DNA of 64,000 nt from positions 1-64,000 of the forward strand of contig JAAYVD010000032.1 in the NCBI GenBank assembly GCA_012517355.1, given 5' to 3'. The first letter of the stretch is position 1, and each line of letters starts with the position of its first letter. Positions 35,664 through 44,095 of the stretch are shown piece after piece. The notes beneath the pieces were generated by a model that ran no database searches, was not told the origin of the DNA, and worked only from the letters and a program-made list of their open reading frames with translations. Position numbers and translations under genes: made by a program. This DNA comes from Candidatus Rifleibacteriota bacterium. Its GTDB lineage: Bacteria; Muiribacteriota; Ozemobacteria; Ozemobacterales; Ozemobacteraceae.

Positions 35664-36098
35664 TTACTTGCCCAGTTCCAGGGCTTTCGGCTGCTGGGCG
35701 ACGTGCGGATGCTCGGCGCCCGGGTACACCTTGAGTTTGCGCAGGAAGCGCTGCCGCAGCTTGTTGCGGGGCAGCATGCGCTTGACGGCCAGCCAAAGCA
35801 TGTATTCGGGCTTGTTGCGCTTGAGGTCGCCGTAGGAGACGGACCGGATGTGGCCGATGTAGCCGGTGTGCCAGAAGTGGGTCTTGTCGCGTTCCTTCTG
35901 GCCGGTCAGCTTGATCTCGCCGGCGTTGATGACGACGACGAAATCGCCCATGTCGAAGTTGGGCAGGTAGGTGGGTTTGTGCTTCCCCATCAGGATGTGG
36001 GCCACCTGGGAAGCGAGACGCCCGAGGACCTGGTCCTTGGCGTCCACGAGGTGCCAGTCGCGTTGGATCTGGTCCTCTTTGGGGACGAACGTCTTCAC
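35664..36098 (-). CDS. rplM: 50S ribosomal protein L13
   Basis: This 144-residue L13 has WHLVDAKDQVLGRLAS, LMGKHKPTYLPNFDMGDFVVVINA and the GYIGHIRS and RMLPRNKLRQRFLRKLKVYPGAEHPH segments. It starts with GTG 36098 behind AAGGAGG. It lies 19 bp downstream of truA and directly upstream of rpsI. Confidence 0.98.
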   Translation of the reverse strand: MKTFVPKEDQIQRDWHLVDAKDQVLGRLASQVAHILMGKHKPTYLPNFDMGDFVVVINAGEIKLTGQKERDKTHFWHTGYIGHIRSVSYGDLKRNKPEYMLWLAVKRMLPRNKLRQRFLRKLKVYPGAEHPHVAQQPKALELGK

Positions 36099-36117
36099 CG
36101 AATGTTCCTCCTTTCGG

Positions 36118-36864
36118 TTAGTACATGACCCTCATCAGATACAGCCCGGCGGCCGGGGCCGGCGAACCCAGGCGGCGGCGGTCCTGATTACGGTACAGTT
36201 CCGGGATTTCGTGTGGTTCCATCTTGTGCAGGCCGATCAGCAGGAGGGCCTTGGCCATGTTGCGGACCATGTTGTGGAGGAACCCCGTTCCGACCACATC
36301 GAAGGTGATGACCGCTCCTTCCCGCGCGAGGCGGCTGTCCAGGATGGTGCGAACGGGGTTCTCCTTGCCGGCGGGGGATCGGGTGAAGGCCGAGAAGTCG
36401 TGTTCCCCCACGAAGCGTGCCGCTCCCTGCTCCATCGCAGCCAGGTCGAGCGAGCCTTCGACCTGGCAGAAATGCCGTTCGAGGAACGGGCTGCGTTCGG
36501 CCACCTCGCGGAAGAGGTAGCGGTAGTGCTTGGCCCTGGCCGAGAACCGGGGGTGGAACCCCGGGGCGGCCTCTTCGATCCGGCGAATGCGGATGCTGGG
36601 AGGGAGAGCCCCATTCAATGCCACGATCAACTTGTCAACCGGGATCGGACGATCGGTCTGGACCAGGATCACCTGCCCGAGGGCATGCACTCCCGTGTCG
36701 GTCCGCCCGGACCCATGGACGCGCACCTGATGGCCGAGGATCCTGGCCAGGGCCCGTTCCAGTTCCGCCTGGATGGTCGGGACTCCCGGTTGGATCTGGA
36801 AGCCGAAAAAGGCACTTCCGTCGTAGGTAACGGTCATTGTAATGCGGCGGGGATCGGTTGTCAA
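36118..36864 (-). CDS. truA: tRNA pseudouridine(38-40) synthase
   Basis: The 248-residue TruA modifies uridines 38-40 in the tRNA anticodon arm. The catalytic Asp lies in GSGRTDTGVHA; MTVTYDGSAFFGFQIQPG and the FSARAKHYRYLF segment are family features. The frame begins with TTG 36864, preceded 12 bp upstream by AGGAG; an internal ATG at 36837 is the alternative and lacks a ribosome site. It is first in a truA-rplM-rpsI unit, as in many bacteria. Confidence 0.95.
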   Translation of the reverse strand: MTTDPRRITMTVTYDGSAFFGFQIQPGVPTIQAELERALARILGHQVRVHGSGRTDTGVHALGQVILVQTDRPIPVDKLIVALNGALPPSIRIRRIEEAAPGFHPRFSARAKHYRYLFREVAERSPFLERHFCQVEGSLDLAAMEQGAARFVGEHDFSAFTRSPAGKENPVRTILDSRLAREGAVITFDVVGTGFLHNMVRNMAKALLLIGLHKMEPHEIPELYRNQDRRRLGSPAPAAGLYLMRVMY

Positions 36865-37127
36865 GCGGTTTCTCGGCTCCTATGGGGGCAAAGCCGGCCC
36901 GGGCGTCTCCGGTTCCCGGCCAGGGGCGGGCGTCGTCGGAGGGAAGGGCGCGGCCCGGAAGCCTGGGGCCGCGGCCCTGCTTCCGCCCCGAGGGCTGACG
37001 CCGGGCCGGGGTCGCCCCCCCGGCGTCGCCGCGGATGTCCCTCGGCCCGGTCGGGTCCCCTACCCTACCCCAATCCCACGAGGCTTGCAACCGGCCCTTC
37101 TCTGGGGTACCGTTCCTGGAAGCCACC

Positions 37128-40100
37128 ATGCGCCGTCTCCTGCTGTCACTCGTTGCCGTCCTGCTGCTCGTGCTGCCCTGGGTCATCCTCGATTCCCTCG
37201 ATGCCTGGATGATCGAGGAGCGGGCGGGAGCCGACCTGCGGGCCTGGGAAGGGCGGGCGCGCCAGGTGACCGGGCAGATCCAGGCCTCGCATGCCATCGA
37301 GCGGCAGTGCGAGCGGCAGGCCGACCGGTTCCGCGAGCGGCTGGGCAGCCTGCTGACCCACCTGGGCCGGCGCGGGCTGGCTCCCGAACTGGTGATACGG
37401 GCTGCCAGGGAGATCTTTTCCCACGACCGTTCGGCTCCCGCCATGTACTTGTTCCGGCCCGGCCCCGACCGGGCAGGGAAATGGCAGGCGGTGAAAGGGA
37501 AGGGGCTCGGCACGGTCGCCGCGCCGCTGCTGGGCACCGTGGTGGGAGCCCTGGTGCGGGGCAGCCGCCAGGAGGCGGTGCCGGCCGAGGCCGGTCGCAC
37601 CTTCCGGGGCCTGTTCGGCGACCTGTTGACCATCGACCAGCTGGCGCGGCAGGGCATCGGCCGGGTCTACGCGGCGACCTTCCGCGGGAAGGACGTGTGG
37701 CTCTACTGGAACGTGCTGCGGCCTGGACGGAAGCCGGCGGGCGTGCTTCTGCTGCTGTTTCCCCGGCGCATCGACCTGAGCCCCGAGGAGGAGCTGGGGC
37801 GGTTTCTGCGGAACTGGCGGGCCCGGAGCGGGTTCCCCCTCTTCCTGCGGACCTTCCAAGCCCCAGGGTCCCGCGAACTCCTGGCGCATCCCCGGCTGGC
37901 CGCCCTGCCGGCCTTCCGTGGCCTGGCACCCGCCCTGATCCGGCAGATCCGCGGGTTGCCGCCCGGACGGGCCGGTCGGTTCGGCGACTGGTGGCTGCTT
38001 CGGCAGGGGCTGTCGGGCGACCGGCCCTACGACGTCTGCCTGGTGCGACCCATCCCCGTTCGCGGTCCGACCCTGGCCGGGCGCGGGCGCGCCTGGTATG
38101 GGGGGGGGATGGCCCTGGCGTTGACGCTGGGACTGGGTTGGTGCCTGCGGGCTGGGGCCCTTCCCTCCCCCACCCTGCGCCGCTCGTTCGTCATGCTCCT
38201 GTTGCTGCTGGCCGGCCTGCCCCTGTTCGGCTGCCTCGTCTTCGGGGCGGGGCAGGCGGGCGGCTGGCTGGCCCTGTCCCTGCGGCAGGCCACGGAGGAG
38301 GTCGACGCCTTCTACCAGCGCCTGGACGCGGTGGGCGAGCACCGGAAGGCGCAATACCGCCGGATCGTGGACCGGGACCTGCCCGCCTGGAAGTCCATGG
38401 TGCCGGGCGTCAACGGCGGTTCCCACCTGGACCGGCTGGCCGGGGCCTTCCGGGAGGCGGGGCTGCCCCTGATGGGCATCCTCGTCTTCGACCGGGCGGG
38501 GGGCATCCTGTCCCGGCTGTCGGACAGCCTGGCGCCGGCCGCGGTCCAGTCCCTGATCGACTATTTCCAGGACTGGGCGGTGGGCGGGTTCTCCGAGATT
38601 TCCGGACCGGCGGGTGGGCCCGGCTGGCTGCAGTCGCAGCGGACCCAGATGTTCCAGCACCTCGCCCGGACCCTGAACCCCGATCGGGGCCTGGCCGCCA
38701 TGATCATGTGGCAGCTCGGCATGGCGGAGGCCGTCGTCCTCGAGGACACCCGATTCTACAATCTGCACACCGCCGTGGTCAGGGACGGGACCCTGCAGGC
38801 GTTCATCAACATCCTCTGGCGGGGAGATGCCGACTTCCGCGGGATCCTGCGGGAAGCCGTGGCCCGGCGCAATGCCGGGAGCCCGGCGCACACCTGTGCC
38901 GTGGTGGCGGCGGAACAAGGGGCCCTGGTGCCGGTGGTGCCGCCTGCCAGCTCGGTGTTCTGGCGCACCCCCGCCGGCCGGGCGATGTGGGAGGTGTTCG
39001 AGGGGTTCCGGTTCCGGCGGGCCGCCTTTGCCGGCGTCCGCGGCGGGTTCCACCTGACCGTCGCCCCGAGCGTGACCGCCCCCGGCCTGTTGTTCGGGGG
39101 TGTCGCCCCGCTCGAGCCGTTCCAGGCCGAGGCCCGGCGCCGGCAGTTCCTGCTCGTGGCCTTGCTTTCCCTGCTGACCGTCGGGGTGGCGGGCACCGGC
39201 CTCCTCATCGTCCGGCGGTTCATCGATCCGATCCGGCGTCTGGAGGAGGCCTTGTGGGCGGTCTGCCACGGAGATCTCGGACAGACCCTCGAGCTGAGCG
39301 GGGCCCGCGAATTCGCCGAGGTGTCGGCGACCTTCCAGGACATGGTCGACGGCTTGCGGGAGCGCCGCAACCTGGGACGGTTCGTCTCGGGGGCCCTCGC
39401 CGGGGGCGGCCTGGCCGGAGGAAGCCTCGCCGGTGGGAGTCTGGCCGGCGGAAGCCTGGCCGGCGGCGGATTCGGGGGCGACGGGCGGGCGGGAGGTGGC
39501 GGTCTGCCCGGGGTCGGCCTCGCCGCGCCGGCGGGCCGTCGCCACAGCGTGCGGCGGCGAGGGACCGTCCTGGTGTCGGACATCCGGCGGTTCACGACCT
39601 TGTCGGAGAGGCATCCGGTCGACCAGGTCGTGTCGATGCTGAACCGGCACCTCGACGCCCTGGCCCGGGAAGTCCACGCCCGGGGCGGGTTCGTCGACAA
39701 GTTCATCGGGGACGCCATGGTGGCGGTCTTCTTTGCGGAAGAAGCGGCGGGGGTGCCGGGGCCTTCGGTTCCCGGCCAGGCCGCCGGGGTGGTGGCCGCC
39801 CTGGATGCCGCCGGGCCGTCGCACGTCCGGCGGGCGATGGCGGCCGCCTGGGCCATGCGGCAGACGGGGCTGGCCATCGTGGCGGAGCGTGAGGCGGCGG
39901 GCCAGTTCTCCTACGAATTCGGCATCGGGCTGGCCACCGGGGAGCTGGTCAGCCTGACCATCGGATTGGCCCTGGAACGTTCGGAGCACCAGGTGTTGGG
40001 ATTCCCGGTCCAGCGGGCCGAGGTGCTGGAAGGGCTGTCGAAACAGGCCACCCGGACCAGGATCGTCGTCGACCGTTCGGTGGTCAGCGCCTGTCCGGAA

Positions 40101-40268
40101 TTCGCCTTCGCGGCGCTGCCGTTCGTCGAAACCTGGGAGGTGACCGGCCCGGCCGATCCCGGGGGGCCGGGGCCGGGGCGGGGCGCTTCGTCCGCGCCGG
40201 AACCGGCGGGGCCCGCCGCGCCAGGCCAGGCCTCAGCCCCAGGGATGCGCGGGGAGGATGACCGATGA
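37128..40268 (+). CDS. membrane class III nucleotide cyclase, C1-like half (metal aspartates present, Asn/Arg absent)
   Basis: The 1046 residues comprise TM1 (about 4-22), a large exterior domain, TM2/TM3 (about 325-377), a second exterior domain, TM4 (about 672-697), HAMP (about 697-750), a glycine-rich linker (about 756-798) and a class III cyclase domain (about 805-1020). Both metal-binding aspartates are present, D818 in VSDIRRF and D862 in FIGDAM, at the classical 44-residue spacing. The transition-state pair is missing: where active cyclases have V-N-x-x-x-R this protein has V-Q962-x-x-x-V966, and the base-contact Thr/Asp position is Q955. It therefore looks unable to cyclise alone. Its stop overlaps the start of the complementary gene downstream (ATGA-type overlap). 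ATG 37128 gives the first TM helix. Confidence 0.82.
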   Translation: MRRLLLSLVAVLLLVLPWVILDSLDAWMIEERAGADLRAWEGRARQVTGQIQASHAIERQCERQADRFRERLGSLLTHLGRRGLAPELVIRAAREIFSHDRSAPAMYLFRPGPDRAGKWQAVKGKGLGTVAAPLLGTVVGALVRGSRQEAVPAEAGRTFRGLFGDLLTIDQLARQGIGRVYAATFRGKDVWLYWNVLRPGRKPAGVLLLLFPRRIDLSPEEELGRFLRNWRARSGFPLFLRTFQAPGSRELLAHPRLAALPAFRGLAPALIRQIRGLPPGRAGRFGDWWLLRQGLSGDRPYDVCLVRPIPVRGPTLAGRGRAWYGGGMALALTLGLGWCLRAGALPSPTLRRSFVMLLLLLAGLPLFGCLVFGAGQAGGWLALSLRQATEEVDAFYQRLDAVGEHRKAQYRRIVDRDLPAWKSMVPGVNGGSHLDRLAGAFREAGLPLMGILVFDRAGGILSRLSDSLAPAAVQSLIDYFQDWAVGGFSEISGPAGGPGWLQSQRTQMFQHLARTLNPDRGLAAMIMWQLGMAEAVVLEDTRFYNLHTAVVRDGTLQAFINILWRGDADFRGILREAVARRNAGSPAHTCAVVAAEQGALVPVVPPASSVFWRTPAGRAMWEVFEGFRFRRAAFAGVRGGFHLTVAPSVTAPGLLFGGVAPLEPFQAEARRRQFLLVALLSLLTVGVAGTGLLIVRRFIDPIRRLEEALWAVCHGDLGQTLELSGAREFAEVSATFQDMVDGLRERRNLGRFVSGALAGGGLAGGSLAGGSLAGGSLAGGGFGGDGRAGGGGLPGVGLAAPAGRRHSVRRRGTVLVSDIRRFTTLSERHPVDQVVSMLNRHLDALAREVHARGGFVDKFIGDAMVAVFFAEEAAGVPGPSVPGQAAGVVAALDAAGPSHVRRAMAAAWAMRQTGLAIVAEREAAGQFSYEFGIGLATGELVSLTIGLALERSEHQVLGFPVQRAEVLEGLSKQATRTRIVVDRSVVSACPEFAFAALPFVETWEVTGPADPGGPGPGRGASSAPEPAGPAAPGQASAPGMRGEDDR

Positions 40269-43200
40269 CCAGGATGCCCGCCCGTGGCTGGCAGGGGTTC
40301 CTCACCGGCCTGCTGTTCCTGCTTCCCTTCCTCGTGGTCCATGTCTCCATGGACCTGACGGAGCAGGAGGAAGCCGCCGAGCGGTTCCGGGAGACCGAAC
40401 AGGCCAACCTGACCGACCTGGACCGGGTGACGCGGTCCCTGACCCCCGCCCATTTCCTCGGCACCGCCCTCAAGCACCTGGAGTTCCGGCTGGCCACCGG
40501 GATCCGGGCCCGGCTGGCGGCGGGCCGGCCGCCCTCGCCGGGGGACCTGCGAACGATGGTGGAATCGGCCATGGACGGCCCCGAAGGCGTGGTGATCCGG
40601 CGGTTCGGGGCCGAACTGGTGGTGGTCCGGAGCGACCGGGCGGGGACGGCCGGCGCGGGGGGCGGCCACCAGGTCGTCTGGCGGGAAGGGGCAGCCCGGG
40701 GGCTGCAGGACCTCCCCGCCGAGGCCTTCGACTACCTGCTCGAACCCGGGCAGACCGGCCCGGAGGGGGCGGCGCGAGTGGAGGTCGCCTTCCGGCGGCT
40801 GATGGGCTTTCCGGTGGTGGTGAACGCGTTCCGGGACCGGTGCTGGGGGGCCTGCGGGGAGTACACCAACGAGCACGGCACCTGGGGCTTCTTCTGGGAA
40901 GAGGTCCCGCTGCCGCCCGGCGCGCCTGACCGGCTGCTGGTGACGGCGCGGGCCAGCCTGCTGGGCCTGGGTGAACGGGTCCGGTGGCGGCTGGCGACGC
41001 TCCTGTGGGACTCCTGGGACGGGGACGGCCCCTCGGCGGACGGCCCCCCGGTGGTGCGCGACAGCGGGGTTTCGCGCGGCCCTCCGCGGCGGCAGCGGGG
41101 AAGCCCTTCCGACCTGGGGCCGGCCGCCCCCGGGGCGTTGCGTCAGGCTGGCGCCGGGCGCGGGGCTCCATCCCCGCAAGCGCCACCGACCACCCTCGTG
41201 TCGGCCTCGACCGGTGGGGTCCGGCGGGACGGAGCCGCCCTGGCCATCCTGCCGGGCGGCGGGCAGGGGACGGCCGTCCTGTCGAACACCTGGCGCCGGT
41301 CGGAGGCCCTGCGCGGCTGGCGGCGGGGGGACCTGCCGGCCCCGGGGGCCAGCGCCGTGGTCGGCGGTGGCCACCTGGTCACCCGGCAGGCGGATCCCGA
41401 CGGCGGGGCGGGTTCCCTCGTCCTCGCCCGGCCGTTGCCGCCGGGGCGCAGCCCGCTCTTCCGGGCCGTCCGGCTGGCCGCTTCTTTCGTCTACGTGGCC
41501 CTGGTGGTGCTCGGGGTCGTCCAGTTGATCCTGTTCGAGCGTCGCCAGGCCCTTCCCCTGCGGCTGCTGTTCGGCCTGCTCTTTTTGCTGGCGGTCCTGA
41601 CGCCCCTGACCGGGGTCTACCACCTGGCCTCACGGCAGGTGGGGCAGACCTTCCGGGAAGACCAGAAATCGGCCCGCGACGCCCTTCGCCGGCGGTTCAA
41701 GGAGATCGACGACGGGCAGACCGAGCACTCGGCTGGGGTGATGAGCATCCTGCAACGGGCCTTGCAGGCCCCCTCCTTCCTCGCGCAGGTGCGGGCGGGC
41801 GAGGACGAGTGGCGCCGGACGGGGCGGGGGCGTCGGCTGGGGGCCCTGTTGCAGGGGTTCTTCCGGCGGATCCGGAATCCCGACCATCCCATCCACCGGC
41901 TGCCCGACGGCACCCTGGTTCCCCTTTCCCGGGTGCTCGGGTTCTTCCTGGTGGGGCCCGACCGGCTCGCCGAATTCCAGAACAACGAACGGATCCCCAC
42001 GTCCGTCGATATCCGGAAGTTCTTCGAGGTGATCGGCCAGCGGGCCCTCGAGGTCCGCAACCCGGCCCTGCGGCGGGAGGGCCCTGCCCGACCGCCCGGC
42101 CGGGTCGACCGGGCGGCGATGCTCCTGGAATACGGCAGCCAGATGCTGATCAACCTGGCCGGTTACGAGGCGTTCCTCGACCTGGTCTACAAGCCGTCCA
42201 GCCTGGTGGCGGCGCGGGTCGGGGCCGTCCGGCAGACCTTCTTCCAGACGACGCTGCGGATCGACGGGGTCGCGCGGTTCGTGGCGCTGCTGGTCTGGCT
42301 GGAGATGGACCAGGACCACCCCTACCTGTTGATGGCGATGCAGAGCCCGTTGCGGCCGGGGGAACCGGTGGTCTACCCCGTCGACCGCATGAACCGCACC
42401 TTCCTCGCCGCCCCCCCCGACCTGCCCGTGCCGATCCGGGAGGCTGCCTTCCAGGCTCTGGAGACCGGCCTTCCGGTCAGCTCGTTCGACCGGCGGACCG
42501 GGCTGCTGGTGGAAGCCGCCCCCTGCCGGAACCTGAACCGGCACGTGCTGGTCGGCTCGCAGCCGATCGCCCCGCTGGTGGAGAGGATGACGGCGGGGCG
42601 CCGGCGGTTCTGGCTGGGCCTGGCGGTGGTGGTCGGCCTGGCGGTCCTGAGCGCGGCGGGAGGGGCGGCCGTGTTCCTGTTGCCCCTGCAGGCCATCGTC
42701 CGGGCCTTCCGGGCGGTCAGGGAGGGGCGGTTCGAAACCCGGCTCGAGCTGCGGGAACGGGACGAGTTCGGGTCGGTGGCGGAGGCATTCAACGCCCTGG
42801 CCCAGGGCCTGCAGGAAGGGCGGCTGTTGGGGCGGTTCGTCTCGGAACCGGTGCGCCAGGCGGCCCGCGCCGGCAACCTGGAGATGCTGGCGGGGGCGGC
42901 GCGGGAGATCGAGACGACCGTGGTCTTCGCGGGGCTGGGCGGGTTCGAGGAGGTCCGGCGGGTGGCGCCCGTCGACGAGCTGGCGGCCATCCTGGAGGAC
43001 CACCTGGAGATCGCCAGCCGCGCGGCCGCCCGGGCGGGCGGCGAGATCGACAAGCTGTTCGGGGAGAAGATCATGGTGGTGTTCGACCATCAGCGGTTCG
43101 ACCACCCGGCGCAGGCGGCGCGCGCGGCCCTGGCCTTTGCCCGCGAGGTGCGCGGCGCGTTCGGGGGTCACGGGCGGCTGCGGCAGCTGAGCGCCAAGAT

Positions 43201-43474
43201 CGGCATCAACAGCGGGCCGGCCCTGCTGGGCTTCCTCGGCTCGCCGGCGGTGCGGCTGGACCACACCGTCATCGGCGACACCGTCAACCTGGCCTCGCGC
43301 CTGGCCAGCCTCGCCCACACCCTGCCCGGCGGGCAGATCGTGGTGGCCGGCCAGACCCTGGCCCTGGCCGGCGAGACCGGGCAGCCCCGGCCGCTCGCCG
43401 TGCGGCAGGTGCGGGGCAAGACCCGGCAGGTCGAGGTTTTCCAACTTGATGGCCGATCGGGAGCGGCCGGCTGA
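40265..43474 (+). CDS. membrane class III nucleotide cyclase, C2-like half (Asn/Arg present, metal aspartates absent)
   Basis: The 1069 residues have the same topology as the upstream paralogue: TM1 (about 11-28), exterior domain, TM2/TM3 (about 405-453), exterior domain, TM4 (about 782-808), HAMP (about 805-860) and cyclase domain (about 882-1062). Here both metal aspartates are gone: G890 in VFAGLGGF and E934 in LFGEKIM, again 44 residues apart. The base-contact and transition-state side is intact: K930 (IDKLFG), T1001 (HTVIG), N1008 and R1012 (TVNLASR). It should supply the second half of an active site shared with the upstream product. The K/T pair suggests ATP as substrate, by analogy with bacterial adenylate cyclases. 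The 4-bp overlap with the first gene suggests equal synthesis. Confidence 0.82.
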   Translation: MTRMPARGWQGFLTGLLFLLPFLVVHVSMDLTEQEEAAERFRETEQANLTDLDRVTRSLTPAHFLGTALKHLEFRLATGIRARLAAGRPPSPGDLRTMVESAMDGPEGVVIRRFGAELVVVRSDRAGTAGAGGGHQVVWREGAARGLQDLPAEAFDYLLEPGQTGPEGAARVEVAFRRLMGFPVVVNAFRDRCWGACGEYTNEHGTWGFFWEEVPLPPGAPDRLLVTARASLLGLGERVRWRLATLLWDSWDGDGPSADGPPVVRDSGVSRGPPRRQRGSPSDLGPAAPGALRQAGAGRGAPSPQAPPTTLVSASTGGVRRDGAALAILPGGGQGTAVLSNTWRRSEALRGWRRGDLPAPGASAVVGGGHLVTRQADPDGGAGSLVLARPLPPGRSPLFRAVRLAASFVYVALVVLGVVQLILFERRQALPLRLLFGLLFLLAVLTPLTGVYHLASRQVGQTFREDQKSARDALRRRFKEIDDGQTEHSAGVMSILQRALQAPSFLAQVRAGEDEWRRTGRGRRLGALLQGFFRRIRNPDHPIHRLPDGTLVPLSRVLGFFLVGPDRLAEFQNNERIPTSVDIRKFFEVIGQRALEVRNPALRREGPARPPGRVDRAAMLLEYGSQMLINLAGYEAFLDLVYKPSSLVAARVGAVRQTFFQTTLRIDGVARFVALLVWLEMDQDHPYLLMAMQSPLRPGEPVVYPVDRMNRTFLAAPPDLPVPIREAAFQALETGLPVSSFDRRTGLLVEAAPCRNLNRHVLVGSQPIAPLVERMTAGRRRFWLGLAVVVGLAVLSAAGGAAVFLLPLQAIVRAFRAVREGRFETRLELRERDEFGSVAEAFNALAQGLQEGRLLGRFVSEPVRQAARAGNLEMLAGAAREIETTVVFAGLGGFEEVRRVAPVDELAAILEDHLEIASRAAARAGGEIDKLFGEKIMVVFDHQRFDHPAQAARAALAFAREVRGAFGGHGRLRQLSAKIGINSGPALLGFLGSPAVRLDHTVIGDTVNLASRLASLAHTLPGGQIVVAGQTLALAGETGQPRPLAVRQVRGKTRQVEVFQLDGRSGAAG

Positions 43475-43550
43475 GCGCGGCCGCGGGGGAACGCCGGGTG
43501 GTGGGGAACGCCGTTCTGGGGGGGAAGGGGCGGGGGCGGAGCCTGGGGGG

Positions 43551-43823
43551 CTACTTTGCGGGGTGGTCGTCGAGGCCGACCTTGACCACCTTGGCGTTGA
43601 CGTCAGGCAGCAGCGAGATCTTGCGGAACAGTTCGTCCTTCTTGTCTTCGGCGCCGATCAGCTCGAGGACGATCAGGCCGACGTCGGACTGGGCGTCGGG
43701 GGTCCCGTCGTGGATGCCCAGGCGGGTCTTGATGAGGTGGCCCCACCCCGTCAGCACCTTCTGCACGCTGACGGCGGTGTCCTTGCGCTTGCCGACGAGG
43801 ATGATCATGACGGTCTTTTCCAT
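43551..43823 (-). CDS. small TM1266/ACT-like regulator protein
   Basis: The 90-residue protein has a betaalphabetabetaalphabeta pattern: MEKTVMIILVGKRKDTA, a helix, GHLIKTRLGIHDG, VGLIVLELIG, a helix and ALVKVGL-like ending (NAKVVKVGLD). This resembles the TM1266 family (ferredoxin-like fold, related to the NikR C-terminal and ACT domains), whose genes often accompany FeFe-hydrogenase maturation genes. No hydrogenase gene is in view. ATG 43823 has GGAGG 7 bp upstream; the longer open frame upstream is spurious. It has its own promoter and is a single-gene unit. Confidence 0.6.
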   Translation of the reverse strand: MEKTVMIILVGKRKDTAVSVQKVLTGWGHLIKTRLGIHDGTPDAQSDVGLIVLELIGAEDKKDELFRKISLLPDVNAKVVKVGLDDHPAK

Positions 43824-43851
43824 GGGGCCCTCCGGTTGCAGGTTTGCGGGA

Positions 43852-43880
43852 AGTATACCCTTCCCTGCCGCGAGAGGCAA
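43852..43880 (-). promoter_or_regulatory. sigma-70-type promoter of the TM1266-like gene
   Basis: Minus strand: TTGCCT (43880-43875), a 17-bp spacer and TATACT (43857-43852), 28 bp before ATG 43823. Confidence 0.65.
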
Positions 43881-44095
43881 CCAGGGCGGATGGCCAACAG
43901 GAATTCCCGCCCAGCGCTCCCATGCTTTTCTGCTGAACAGTGACTTTCGCAGGCCCTGGCCCACTCGACGAGTCAGACCGAAGGAGCCCGGAGAACCGCT
44001 GCAGCGGCCATGGTGAGAGTTGCTGGATGGCCAGCTGCCCGCGATGTTCACGGGAAGGCCGGAAAGACCTCGGTGGGTTTGGGGGGGGGCTGGCG

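Noticed and set aside
37146-39989. Minus-strand 947-codon frame opposite the first cyclase
   Set aside because: Gln/Gly/Pro-rich shadow without domains; the plus strand encodes TM, HAMP and cyclase domains.
37128-43474. Reading both cyclases simply as decayed pseudoenzymes
   Set aside because: The losses are reciprocal and map to opposite sides of the shared active site, spacing and surrounding motifs are conserved, and the frames are intact over 6.3 kb, which random decay would not give.
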